From the NCBI GenBank assembly GCA_902494035.1, contig CABURV010000021.1, positions 1-30,201 on the forward strand: a DNA stretch of 30,201 nucleotides. Reading direction: 5' to 3'. Source of the stretch: an uncultured Collinsella sp. GTDB lineage: Bacteria; Actinomycetota; Coriobacteriia; Coriobacteriales; Coriobacteriaceae. Made by a program: the position numbers and the translations under genes. The notes under the pieces are model-generated. The model was given only the letters and a program-made list of their open reading frames with translations, was not told the DNA's origin and searched no databases. Below, in pieces: positions 17,224-24,306 of the stretch (position 1 is the stretch's first letter; each line of letters begins with the position of its first letter).

Positions 17224-18512
17224 TGGCCCGTTTCCCCCTTGTTCCCACGGCACCCGAGCCCGAGCGTGCCATATTAGTTGGTGTTGAGTGGCGCGACAAT
17301 GCGTGGCCGCTCGATCGTTCGCTTGACGAGCTTGAGCGCCTAGCCCATACGGCTGGCGCCCAGTGTGTGGCGCGTTTGTCACAGCGTCTGGTTAAGCCGT
17401 ATCCAAAATCGTTTATCGGTTCCGGTAAGGTTGAAGAGCTGTGCGGCCTGGTGCATCGTATGGATGCCGATGTCGTAATTTTTGACGACGACCTGACGCC
17501 CTCGCAGCAATCCTATTTGGAGAAAGCCGTGGGCGAGCCGGTAAAGATTATCGATCGCACAGCACTGATCCTGGATATCTTTGGCCTGCATGCTCAGACG
17601 CGTGAGGGACGCCTACAGGTACAGCTGGCGCAGCTTCAATATCTGTTGCCTCGTCTGCGCGGTATGTGGAGCCATCTTGCCAAGGAGCAGACGCGCGGCG
17701 GCATCGGTTCGCGCTTTGGCCAGGGTGAAAGCCAGCTCGAGGTTGACCGTCGCTTGATTCGCAATAAGATTGCCGCGCTTCGTCGTGATCTTAAGCAGGT
17801 TGAACAGCGTCGCGATGTCCAGTCCAAGAGCCGCATTGAGTCACCGGCATTTCGCGTCGCGTTAGCCGGTTATACCAATGCCGGTAAATCGACGTTGCTC
17901 AATCGACTGACCGGCTCTACGGTACTTTCGCAGGACAAGCTGTTTGCTACGCTCGACCCGACGACGCGTTCGTATCGCCTGCCCGGCGGTCGCGGCATGA
18001 CGATTACCGATACCGTCGGCTTTATTCAAAAGCTGCCGCATGGTCTGGTCGATGCCTTTAAATCGACGCTGTCCGAGGTGTTGGGTGCCGATCTAATTCT
18101 CAAAGTCGTAGATGCGTCTGACGAGGACTATGAGCGGCAGCTGGAGGCTGTCGACCGCGTGCTTGATGAGATCGGCGCCGGCGAGCGTTTGACGCTTACG
18201 GTGTTCAATAAAATCGATCTTCTCGATAGCGTTGATCGATTGAGTTTCCGTCGTCGTTATCCGGAAGCTGTTCTGTTCTCGGCCCAAACGGGCGAGGGGC
18301 TCGACGATCTCGTCGATCGCATTGCTCGCGAGGCGGCCGCCACCGATGTGCTGCTTTCCGCCGACATTCCATATCGTGAAGGTGCACTCATCACAGTCGT
18401 GCATGAGCAGGGGACCCTTTTGCACGAGGAATATCTTGAGGATGGCGTTCGTATTGTGGCGAAACTGCCGGCTCGTATTGCACCGCGGCTCGAGCGTTAT
18501 CGCACCGAGTAG
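17223..18512 (+). CDS. hflX: GTPase HflX
   Basis: HflX is a ribosome-associated GTPase that splits stalled 70S ribosomes under stress. The 429-aa product has the N-terminal HflX domain with GSGKVEEL and the GGIGSRFGQGE region, then the GTPase domain with G1 GYTNAGKS (216-223), G3 DTVGF and G4 NKID. It overlaps the miaA stop by one base. Its 3' end overlaps the oppositely oriented acyltransferase gene by 16 bases, leaving no room for an intergenic terminator. Confidence 0.96.
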   Translation: MARFPLVPTAPEPERAILVGVEWRDNAWPLDRSLDELERLAHTAGAQCVARLSQRLVKPYPKSFIGSGKVEELCGLVHRMDADVVIFDDDLTPSQQSYLEKAVGEPVKIIDRTALILDIFGLHAQTREGRLQVQLAQLQYLLPRLRGMWSHLAKEQTRGGIGSRFGQGESQLEVDRRLIRNKIAALRRDLKQVEQRRDVQSKSRIESPAFRVALAGYTNAGKSTLLNRLTGSTVLSQDKLFATLDPTTRSYRLPGGRGMTITDTVGFIQKLPHGLVDAFKSTLSEVLGADLILKVVDASDEDYERQLEAVDRVLDEIGAGERLTLTVFNKIDLLDSVDRLSFRRRYPEAVLFSAQTGEGLDDLVDRIAREAAATDVLLSADIPYREGALITVVHEQGTLLHEEYLEDGVRIVAKLPARIAPRLERYRTE

Positions 18513-19201
18513 GCGAGCTCCAAAATGCCCAGTATGATGGGCTGATGTAGCAGATAAAAGGGGAGTGCATGACGTCCAAGGCTGGCGAGCGCCGGCAGGG
18601 AGTTGGCGTAGGCCCAGCTAGGGACGGTCTTATCGATTCCCTGCGCTATATGTGCGGCGAAGTATCCTGCAAGATACATAAAGATAAACGGGATGATGGG
18701 GTAGTAATCACCTGAGACAAACCCAGGGCTCGGAAATCCCAGCCACGCCAGGTAGGGGACAGGGTAGATTGTTTTGGGGATGCTCCAGGTGAGGGCGAAC
18801 ATCACAAGGCATAGGGACATGCCCCATCTCGCTGATATCTTTTTAAGGACGGGATCGGTCAACGCCACGATGCCGGTACATGCGGCCATGCAGTAGATGA
18901 TGCCAAAATTAACCGAATCATCGACTGAGACAAGTGTTGTTGCCAGCCAGACGACGAGTGCTGCTAAGGCGTATTTGGCGGCACGTTTGATATTGTTGCG
19001 CGAAAGAGTGCACATCCAACCCGCGATAAACAAGAATACCCAGCTGATGCTGGCGCGCCAGATGTCTTGAAAGACGGTCTGGGTAAACCAGGGCATATCC
19101 CAGTCGTACAGGTAGGCGAGATCGTAGCAAGCGTGAAAACCTGCCATTGAAATCATCGTAAACCCGCGGACGGTATCAAAGATGGTGATGCGTTTTTGCA
19201 T
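18497..19201 (-). CDS. Membrane acyltransferase, DUF1624 (heparan-alpha-glucosaminide N-acetyltransferase-like)
   Basis: The 234-aa polytopic membrane protein resembles the DUF1624/YeiB-type acyltransferase family. It begins RITIFDTVRGFTMISMAGFH, keeps a conserved His after the first helix, has WVFLFIAGWM in the next helices, and ends with FYLLHQPIILGILELAY; about six to seven membrane helices are visible. The acceptor is unknown; a cell-envelope sugar or lipid is a reasonable guess. Its ATG overlaps the lexA stop by one base, so it should be cotranslated with lexA and follow the SOS response. Its stop overlaps the end of hflX. Confidence 0.8.
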   Translation of the reverse strand: MQKRITIFDTVRGFTMISMAGFHACYDLAYLYDWDMPWFTQTVFQDIWRASISWVFLFIAGWMCTLSRNNIKRAAKYALAALVVWLATTLVSVDDSVNFGIIYCMAACTGIVALTDPVLKKISARWGMSLCLVMFALTWSIPKTIYPVPYLAWLGFPSPGFVSGDYYPIIPFIFMYLAGYFAAHIAQGIDKTVPSWAYANSLPALASLGRHALPFYLLHQPIILGILELAYSVR

Positions 19202-19845
19202 TACGAGAACCGGCGCATCAAGCCGACGACTTTGCCCAAGATAACGGGATTCGTTGCATAGATAGGCTCCATGGTGTCATTCTCTGGCTGCAGGCGTACG
19301 CGTCCCTGCTCCTTGTAGAATGTCTTGACGGTCGCTGAACCATCAATCATGGCCACGACAATTTCGCCGTTCATGGCACTCTTTTGTTCACGGACGATGA
19401 TGTAATCGCCATTGAAGATGCCGACATTGATCATTGAGCTCCCATGCACCTCAAGGATAAAGGAACCCTGATCAGTGGCGATTTCGGTCGGGATAGTAAA
19501 AGTGTCTTCTATATTCTGCTCGGCCAGAATGGGAATCCCAGCCGCGACGCGACCAACGAGCGGTAGCGAGACCGTTCCGCGAGGTGCGGTGGGTTCGTCA
19601 GATTTAGAAATTGAGACAGAGGAACCGTCCTCGTTAAAGAGTTCCAGGGCGCGCGGTTTGGTGGCATCGCGCTTGAGTAGCCCGCGCGCCTCCAGGGCAG
19701 ATAGATGGGCGTGCACGGTGCTGGGGGAGGAAAGGCCCACGGCAGAAGCCATCTCGCGCACGCTGGGCGGATAACCTTTCTCCTGCTGATATTCCTTGAT
19801 GAAGTCGTAAATTTGCTGCTGACGCTTGGTAATTTTGCGAGCCAT
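19201..19845 (-). CDS. lexA: SOS repressor LexA
   Basis: LexA represses DNA-damage genes until RecA filaments trigger its self-cleavage. The 214-aa product has an N-terminal winged helix (about 1-70), the Ala102-Gly103 cleavage site in VAAGIPI, and the Ser137/Lys174 catalytic dyad (GSSM and ATVKTFY). I start at the ATG at 19845, with AGAGGA 7-8 bases upstream; the frame is open farther up, but that part covers a LexA box. Three LexA boxes upstream indicate autorepression. A membrane acyltransferase gene is coupled downstream. Confidence 0.97.
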   Translation of the reverse strand: MARKITKRQQQIYDFIKEYQQEKGYPPSVREMASAVGLSSPSTVHAHLSALEARGLLKRDATKPRALELFNEDGSSVSISKSDEPTAPRGTVSLPLVGRVAAGIPILAEQNIEDTFTIPTEIATDQGSFILEVHGSSMINVGIFNGDYIIVREQKSAMNGEIVVAMIDGSATVKTFYKEQGRVRLQPENDTMEPIYATNPVILGKVVGLMRRFS

Positions 19846-19868
19846 CAGGGCATCCTCTCTACCCATGT

Positions 19869-19882
19869 CAAACAAATGTTCG
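19869..19882. promoter_or_regulatory. LexA box A, degenerate
   Basis: CAAAC-AAAT-GTTCG differs from the CGAAC-N4-GTTCG consensus at one position. It is the box nearest lexA, about 24 bases before the start codon, and probably contributes to autoregulation. Confidence 0.65.
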
Positions 19883-19890
19883 AATTTTGC

Positions 19891-19920
19891 TTGACAGGAA
19901 CAACTGTTCGAAGATAATAA
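19891..19920 (+). promoter_or_regulatory. Promoter of the LysM gene with LexA box B
   Basis: TTGACA (19891-19896) is followed by an A/T-rich -10 region; TAATAA at 19915-19920 gives an 18-base spacer and GATAAT at 19913-19918 a 16-base one. LexA box B, GGAAC-AACT-GTTCG (19897-19910), fills the spacer and has a perfect GAAC-N4-GTTC core, so LexA would block this promoter directly. Confidence 0.82.
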
Positions 19921-19924
19921 TAAC

Positions 19925-19938
19925 CGAACATTCGTTCT
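19925..19938. promoter_or_regulatory. LexA box C
   Basis: CGAAC-ATTC-GTTCT matches the consensus except the last base and has a perfect GAAC-N4-GTTC core. It lies close to the predicted start of the rightward transcript and upstream of lexA on the other strand, so it may serve both genes. Confidence 0.8.
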
Positions 19939-20005
19939 CGCGCTAGACATTTTTGTCCGCGCGGCTTGATAAAACTGTTCTCAGCAAAACACGCGAGAGG
20001 AGAAC

Positions 20006-20458
20006 ATGATGAACGCAACGAATATGGTCCAGGGAAACCTTGCCCTTAAACTCGAGACGCCTGCAGAACCCACTTTTACGGTTGTTCAGGGTGGCCGCTC
20101 CGGCTTTCAGCCTTTGACCGTAAAGCCTGCTCGCAATCAGCAGGCTGTAGTTGCGCCGGCCCGCGTTGCCCTGAAGGTTCCGACGATTGTCGCCGTTGCC
20201 GTTGCGCTTACGCTCTTCGTTGTCCTCGCTACGTCGGTCTTTAGCGCTCGTCACGCCGCGTATGCCGAGTCCGTTTCCAACGTTACCTACGAGACTATTC
20301 GCGTTCAGCCTGGTGATTCTCTTTGGTCGCTTGCCGAGGAATATCCTATCGAAGGCCTTTCCACGCAAGACACTTCCGACATGATCCGTAACGTCAATCA
20401 TCTGGAGCATGGTTCGCTCGCCGCCGGTGCGCATCTTAAGGTTCCTGCTCGTTCGTAA
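20006..20458 (+). CDS. LysM membrane protein, candidate SOS division inhibitor (YneA/ChiZ position)
   Basis: The 150-aa protein has a cytoplasmic N-terminus, one membrane helix (about 58-80) and an outside LysM peptidoglycan-binding domain (about 95-148, with TIRVQPGDSLWSLAEEY). It is divergent from lexA and has LexA boxes in its promoter. In the same position Bacillus has YneA and mycobacteria have the Rv2719c/ChiZ protein, both SOS-induced LysM proteins that delay division; the same role here is inferred from architecture and position. AGGAG at 19998-20002 fits either ATG 20006 (3 bases) or ATG 20009 (6 bases). nrdR follows, as in mycobacteria. Confidence 0.85.
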   Translation: MMNATNMVQGNLALKLETPAEPTFTVVQGGRSGFQPLTVKPARNQQAVVAPARVALKVPTIVAVAVALTLFVVLATSVFSARHAAYAESVSNVTYETIRVQPGDSLWSLAEEYPIEGLSTQDTSDMIRNVNHLEHGSLAAGAHLKVPARS

Positions 20459-20471
20459 TCATTATCGCGCT

Positions 20472-20515
20472 GCGCATGGTACCCTTGTTATCGTTTAAGA
20501 GGAGGTACCATGCGC
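20472..20515 (+). repeat. 12-bp perfect inverted repeat covering the nrdR start codon
   Basis: GCGCATGGTACC (20472-20483) and GGTACCATGCGC (20504-20515) are perfect inverted copies with a 20-base loop. The right arm contains the last two G of the AGGAGG ribosome site and the nrdR ATG. In an mRNA that includes both arms, the start codon would be paired. A transcript starting inside the loop would leave it free. Confidence 0.8.
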
Positions 20516-20953
20516 TGTCCCAAATGTGGCAAGGCACATACCCGCGTCGTTGATTCCCGTATGCAGGAGTCAAATAACACCATTAAGCGCCGTCGCGAAT
20601 GTTGCTCGTGTAACTATCGCTTTACAACGTTTGAGCGATGCGAAGACCCAATCGAGGTCATTAAGTCAGACGGAACCAAGCAGCGGTTCGATCGCAATAA
20701 GCTGCTCGTCGGCTTGATGCGCGCCACCATTAAGCGCGATATCGACACTAAGAAGCTCAATGAGATTATCGACGACATCGAGGTCGAGCTGCGCTCTCGC
20801 ACGCTGACGGCCGTCACGTCGCATGAGTTGGGTGACATGGTGCTCAAGCGCTTGGCAAAGATCGACAAGGTGGCGTACATCCGTTTTGCCTCGGTCTACC
20901 GCGATTTCAAAGACGTCGATGAGTTTCTGCAAGAGCTCGACAAGCTAAGGTGA
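20510..20953 (+). CDS. nrdR: Transcriptional repressor NrdR
   Basis: NrdR is a zinc-ribbon and ATP-cone protein that represses ribonucleotide reductase genes when dATP is plentiful. The 147-aa product starts with MRCPKCGKAHTRVVDSR, has the second cysteine pair in CCSCNYRFTTFER, then the ATP-cone from about residue 48 (IKSDGTKQRFDRNKL). The ribosome site AGGAGG at 20500-20505 is very strong but partly held in the inverted repeat around the start. It lies between an SOS-type LysM gene and dut, linking nucleotide supply with DNA damage. Confidence 0.97.
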   Translation: MRCPKCGKAHTRVVDSRMQESNNTIKRRRECCSCNYRFTTFERCEDPIEVIKSDGTKQRFDRNKLLVGLMRATIKRDIDTKKLNEIIDDIEVELRSRTLTAVTSHELGDMVLKRLAKIDKVAYIRFASVYRDFKDVDEFLQELDKLR

Positions 20954-20957
20954 TTCC

Positions 20958-21401
20958 ATGTCCAACATTACCGTCAACATAAAGCGTCTCGACCCCACCG
21001 TCGAGCTTCCCAAATACGCCCATCCCACCGATGCCGGCTTGGATTTGCGCTCCAACGAGGACTGCGTCCTGAAGCCCTTTGAACGCCGTCTGGTCTCCAC
21101 TGGGCTGGCCATCGCCCTGCCCGATGGCTACGCCGGCTTCGTGCAGCCCCGTAGCGGTCTCGCCATCAAACAGGGCCTGTCTATAGTCAACACGCCGGGC
21201 CTCATTGACGCCCACTACCGAGGAGAACTCAAGGTTATCCTCATCAACCTGGACCCCTCCAACAATATCCAAATCAACAAAGGCGACCGCATAGCCCAAC
21301 TCGTCATCCAAGAAGTCCCCACGGTCAACCTCATAGAGGTAGACGAACTAGACAAAACCGACCGAGGCAACGGAGGCTTCGGCTCCAGCGGCGTCGCCTA
21401 G
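20958..21401 (+). CDS. dut: Deoxyuridine 5'-triphosphate nucleotidohydrolase (dUTPase)
   Basis: dUTPase splits dUTP to dUMP and pyrophosphate, keeping uracil out of DNA and feeding dTMP synthesis. The 147-aa trimeric-type enzyme has all five motifs: DAGLDL, PRSGLA, NTPGLIDAHYRGEL, DRIAQLV and the C-terminal RGNGGFGSSG. AAGGTGA just before the ATG is its ribosome site and overlaps the nrdR stop, 4 bases upstream. Codon usage towards the 3' end becomes more C/A-rich, a small local oddity. A large palindromic element begins 17 bases after the stop. Confidence 0.97.
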   Translation: MSNITVNIKRLDPTVELPKYAHPTDAGLDLRSNEDCVLKPFERRLVSTGLAIALPDGYAGFVQPRSGLAIKQGLSIVNTPGLIDAHYRGELKVILINLDPSNNIQINKGDRIAQLVIQEVPTVNLIEVDELDKTDRGNGGFGSSGVA

Positions 21402-21417
21402 GGGTACTCGTATCCCT

Positions 21418-21520
21418 CCCGCCCGGGGCTTACCTATATCATTCCATGCTCAAACATTCTCGCGTCGCTTCGCTCGCTGCGAAACTGCGCGTGGAACGAT
21501 ATAGGTAAGCCCCGGGCGGG
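21418..21520. repeat. Palindromic element, copy 1
   Basis: Arms 21418-21440 and 21498-21520 are perfect 23-base inverted copies beginning CCCGCCCGGGGC. After one mismatch, pairing continues through TTCCATGC with GCGTGGAA. The 57-base middle contains CATGCTCAAACATTCTCGC and GCTGCGAAACTGCGCGTGG, blocks that recur inverted in copy 2. It may act as a terminator for dut and be a mobile or REP-like repeat. Confidence 0.85.
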
Positions 21521-21553
21521 CGGCTACTCGCTTGAAACAATATTTACTTTTCT

Positions 21554-21602
21554 AGTAAGTCGATGCGATAAAGGGACGCCTCCTTTGTCGCATCGACTTA
21601 CT
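21554..21602. terminator. Bidirectional terminator-like hairpin
   Basis: Arms 21554-21574 and 21582-21602 pair over 21 bases with one T-G pair and a 7-base loop. T-rich stretches lie on both sides (TATTTATATTTT after it; the mirror image of TTTACTTTTCT before it), fitting termination from both convergent genes. Confidence 0.75.
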
Positions 21603-21678
21603 GTATTTATATTTTCTGGTTCCCCTTTTCAGATTCTACTGGTGGGGAATCTGGTATAGCCGCTAGTACGTTAACGCA

Positions 21679-21782
21679 GCTTACCTGTGGGAGGCCCCTA
21701 TATATCGTCCCACGCGCAGTTTCGCAGCGCAGCGAGAATGTTTGAGCATGGGATGATATATAGGGGCCTCCCACAGGTAAGC
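21679..21782. repeat. Palindromic element, copy 2 (inverted middle)
   Basis: Arms 21679-21706 and 21755-21782 are perfect 28-base inverted copies starting GCTTACCTGTGGGAGG. The 48-base middle is the reverse complement of most of the copy-1 middle. Both arms share GCTTACCT and end in TATATC, so the elements are related, although most of the arm sequence differs. The element begins 13 bases beyond the glycosyltransferase stop. Confidence 0.85.
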
Positions 21783-21795
21783 GGACAGTCCAATG

Positions 21796-23097
21796 CTAGC
21801 GGATATGCGCGGGTTTTCCGCCCCAGTAGAAGCGGCAGAAGGCTCGTTTGCGCTTTTGGGGTTTGCCTACGAGCTCCATGGTTGCGATGGCTATATCTTC
21901 GGCTGCGTGGGGGCGGCGTAGTACTTCGCCGTTGATGAGTAGGGCTTTGAGTGATTCGGGATGGTCGTGCAAGTGACGTAGGGTTACGATGAGTTCTCGT
22001 GCGGTGGTGACATGCATGCTGGCGCCCATGCCGGTGAGCATCGTGGTGTTGGCCTTTTCCTGACCGTATGATTTGCCCAGCAGAATCATCGGCAGATGCG
22101 CGCACAGGCACTCGGTGACGGTGAGCCCGCCCGATTTGAGGATTACTAGGTCGCAGCCGTGCATGAGGGCTGCCATGTCGTCCACGTAGTCCAGAACCGT
22201 GACGTTTTCGAGCTTCATGGCGTCGAAGAGCGTCTTGAGGCGGGTGGCGTATTCCTCATCCTTGCCCGGCAAAAAGACAAAGTGCATGTCCTCGAAGCTG
22301 CGCAGGAAGGGGAGTGTGCGGTCCATCTCCGCGCGAAAGCGAACGTACGGTTGAGGCAAACTGGCACCGGCCATCACCAACACAACGGTCTTGTCAGTGG
22401 GGAGATTGAACTTCTCGAGTTCTTCCTCGCGATTGTAGTCCGTATCAAACCCGGCGCGAATGGGGATGCCTGTAATGCGGATTTTGGTCTCGGGAACTTT
22501 ACGGGGGCGAAGTGTCTCGGCCATAAATTCGTTGGCTACGCAGAACAGGTCGGTGTCCTTGTGGGGCCAAAAGCCTTCGACTTCATAGTCTGTTGGTACG
22601 CAGATGACTGGATAATCGATACCCGTGATAACGCGGGCACCCACAGCGACGTTGGCCGCCGTGATGTGTGTTGCGACCACGGCTATGGGCCTGCGGGTGC
22701 GGACATATTCGTTGAAGGCAGGGAACATAATACGTGACCATGCCGTGCCTCCGCCCCAAAGCAAGTGTCCGGTAAGGGTATAACGCCAGGTCAAGTCATA
22801 TATTGGACGCGTGGCGCCGGTAAACGAGGCAGCCGTTTTGTTGCCGTCGAATTTAATACGTCCAAAATCAAGGATATCGAGCACTTCAATCTCAACATCC
22901 TCGGGGATGCCGCTGGTGCCGCGGATGAGGTCGAATGCCTGCGCAATCGCGTTGGCGGCGGCTTTGTGGCCCGATCCAACCGATGCGTGCATAATGGTTA
23001 CCAGTGGTTTTTGTGCAGGTGAAACGGTCATTTGCTCCGGTTGGGGAGTAGCTTGCATGGGCAGGGGAGCGGTATTGCTCGTCTGCGTTTGATCCAT
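21796..23097 (-). CDS. MGDG-synthase-like glycosyltransferase (GT28)
   Basis: The 433-aa protein looks like the MurG/MGDG-synthase group (diacylglycerol glycosyltransferases such as UgtP). The N-terminal domain has HASVGSGHKAAANAIAQAF (from residue 37) and the GT28 C-terminal domain has ILKSGGLTVTECLCAHLPMI, the UDP-sugar-binding region. A Gln/Pro/Thr-rich extension of about 30 residues precedes the first domain. The likely reaction is sugar transfer from a UDP-sugar to diacylglycerol at the inner face of the membrane; the exact acceptor is not shown. GGGGAG lies 7 bases before the ATG. It is transcribed alone, divergent from trxB. Confidence 0.85.
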   Translation of the reverse strand: MDQTQTSNTAPLPMQATPQPEQMTVSPAQKPLVTIMHASVGSGHKAAANAIAQAFDLIRGTSGIPEDVEIEVLDILDFGRIKFDGNKTAASFTGATRPIYDLTWRYTLTGHLLWGGGTAWSRIMFPAFNEYVRTRRPIAVVATHITAANVAVGARVITGIDYPVICVPTDYEVEGFWPHKDTDLFCVANEFMAETLRPRKVPETKIRITGIPIRAGFDTDYNREEELEKFNLPTDKTVVLVMAGASLPQPYVRFRAEMDRTLPFLRSFEDMHFVFLPGKDEEYATRLKTLFDAMKLENVTVLDYVDDMAALMHGCDLVILKSGGLTVTECLCAHLPMILLGKSYGQEKANTTMLTGMGASMHVTTARELIVTLRHLHDHPESLKALLINGEVLRRPHAAEDIAIATMELVGKPQKRKRAFCRFYWGGKPAHIR

Positions 23098-23124
23098 CGA
23101 TAACTCCCCTTCATCTTAGTTTCG

Positions 23125-23139
23125 CAATGAATCATTGTA
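23125..23139 (-). promoter_or_regulatory. Putative glycosyltransferase promoter with palindrome
   Basis: On the minus strand, TACAAT (23134-23139) is a good -10 box about 37 bases before the start codon. It overlaps a 13-bp palindrome, CAATGA-A-TCATTG (23125-23137), which could be an operator. No clear -35 box was found. Confidence 0.4.
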
Positions 23140-23214
23140 GTGCATGAGTGTCACGTTCGTCTAAATTTGGGTATGAGCGCAAAGAACGCCAATCTTTCGA
23201 CAGGAGGTCTCTTC

Positions 23215-24153
23215 ATGACTACCCATCAGCCGATCGATGTTGCTATTATCGGTGGCGGCCCCGCGGGCTATGCTGCCGCCATTTACGCTGCGCGCTTCAA
23301 CCTAACGACGACCGTGATTGAACAGGGCATGTCGGGAGGGCAGATCGCCACAACCAATGAGGTCGAGAACTATCCGGGCATTCCGCTCTTGAGTGGCGCC
23401 GAACTCGGCGAGCGTTTTCAGCAACATGCAGAGGGCCTGGGAGCACAGGTTGCATGGAGCATGGTTACGGGTATCGATTACGATGCCGATACAGCGCTGT
23501 TTACGGTGCATTATGATATGGGCGATACGCTGGCCTCGAGTGTTATCGCTTGCATGGGTGCTACGCCGCGATCTGCTGGTTTTGTTGGCGAGGATACGTA
23601 TCGCGGTCGCGGTGTTTCGTATTGCGCGACGTGCGATGGCATGTTCTTTCGCGGTAAACAGGTCTTTGTCATCGGTGGCGGCAATGCCGCCTGCGAGGAA
23701 GCCCTGTTCTTGTCAGAAATCGCCAGCAGTGTGACCATCGTGCTGCGCCGCGACCAGTTTCGTGCGCCTGATGGTGTTGTCCAGAAAGTACTCGCAAAAG
23801 ACAATATTACAGTTAGGTACCAAACTAGTATTGTGGAGCTATCGGGCGAAGCCATGCCAACGACGATTACCTTTAAGGACAATGCATCCGGCGAGACTCA
23901 TACCGAGTCATTTGAGCCTGGCTCGTTTGGCATTTTTGTCTTTACCGGCACGCAACCCCATACCGAGCTTGTTGAGCATCTAGTTGATCTGGCACCTGAT
24001 GGCGGCATTCTGACTGATGAATCCATGTCGACCCGCACGCCAGGTCTATTTGCTGCTGGTGACATCCGTTCCAAGCGCTTACGTCAGGTTGTGACTGCCG
24101 TTTCTGACGGAGCCATAGCAGCAACCAGCGCATACGCATTTCTGCGCGGATAA
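23215..24153 (+). CDS. trxB: Thioredoxin reductase
   Basis: Thioredoxin reductase uses NADPH and FAD to reduce thioredoxin in the cytoplasm. The 312-aa protein has the FAD motif GGGPAGYAAA (13-22), the redox pair Cys137-Ala-Thr-Cys140, the NADPH-binding GGGNAA near 154-159 and the C-terminal FAGDIRSKRLRQVVTA-like block. I chose ATG 23215, 6 bases after AGGAGGT (23202-23208); the frame is open to 23140, but nothing supports the longer form. A terminator follows, so it is probably monocistronic. Confidence 0.94.
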   Translation: MTTHQPIDVAIIGGGPAGYAAAIYAARFNLTTTVIEQGMSGGQIATTNEVENYPGIPLLSGAELGERFQQHAEGLGAQVAWSMVTGIDYDADTALFTVHYDMGDTLASSVIACMGATPRSAGFVGEDTYRGRGVSYCATCDGMFFRGKQVFVIGGGNAACEEALFLSEIASSVTIVLRRDQFRAPDGVVQKVLAKDNITVRYQTSIVELSGEAMPTTITFKDNASGETHTESFEPGSFGIFVFTGTQPHTELVEHLVDLAPDGGILTDESMSTRTPGLFAAGDIRSKRLRQVVTAVSDGAIAATSAYAFLRG

Positions 24154-24197
24154 GTACGATAATATATCTTATGTAAGGTTGTTATCAATTAACTAAA

Positions 24198-24231
24198 TGG
24201 CGGGACGATGCATCTGTGCGCCGTCCCGCCA
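24198..24231 (+). terminator. Terminator after trxB
   Basis: TGGCGGGACG (24198-24207) pairs perfectly with CGTCCCGCCA (24222-24231), followed by ATTTTCTTG. The stem core GGCGGGAC and loop word ATCTGT recur in the terminator at 24931-24972. Confidence 0.85.
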
Positions 24232-24243
24232 ATTTTCTTGCCG

Positions 24244-24271
24244 GCTATGTGGTATGCAAAACTAGATAACG
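24244..24271. promoter_or_regulatory. Candidate operator of the DUF1836 gene (site 1)
   Basis: This 28-base site agrees with site 2 at 25917-25944 at 24 positions, including CAAAACTAGATA. It is a degenerate palindrome (ACTAGATA against TATGTGGT). A -10 box, TACAAT, at 24277-24282 puts it over the -35 region and spacer, 36 bases before the DUF1836 start codon, so autoregulation is likely. Confidence 0.7.
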
Positions 24272-24306
24272 TAGAATACAATATAGAAAATGAACGGAGG
24301 ACCTTT

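Larger units (their letters stand above)
21402..21795. other. Hairpin-packed gene-free stretch between convergent dut and glycosyltransferase genes
   Basis: No credible gene is present. Three long hairpins fill most of the stretch: palindromic element copy 1 (21418-21520), a bidirectional terminator-like hairpin (21554-21602) and palindromic element copy 2 (21679-21782). A smaller stem, CAGATTC (21630-21636) with GAATCTG (21647-21653), lies between the last two. Both flanking genes end here. Confidence 0.85.

Noticed and set aside
21418..21782. CRISPR array or integron attC site
   Set aside because: The repeats are two inverted hairpins of unequal arms, not regular direct repeats with spacers, and no cas or integrase gene is near.
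22159..22737. 192-codon plus-strand open frame inside the glycosyltransferase gene
   Set aside because: The opposite strand has full MGDG-synthase and GT28 motifs; this frame matches nothing and has no ribosome site.
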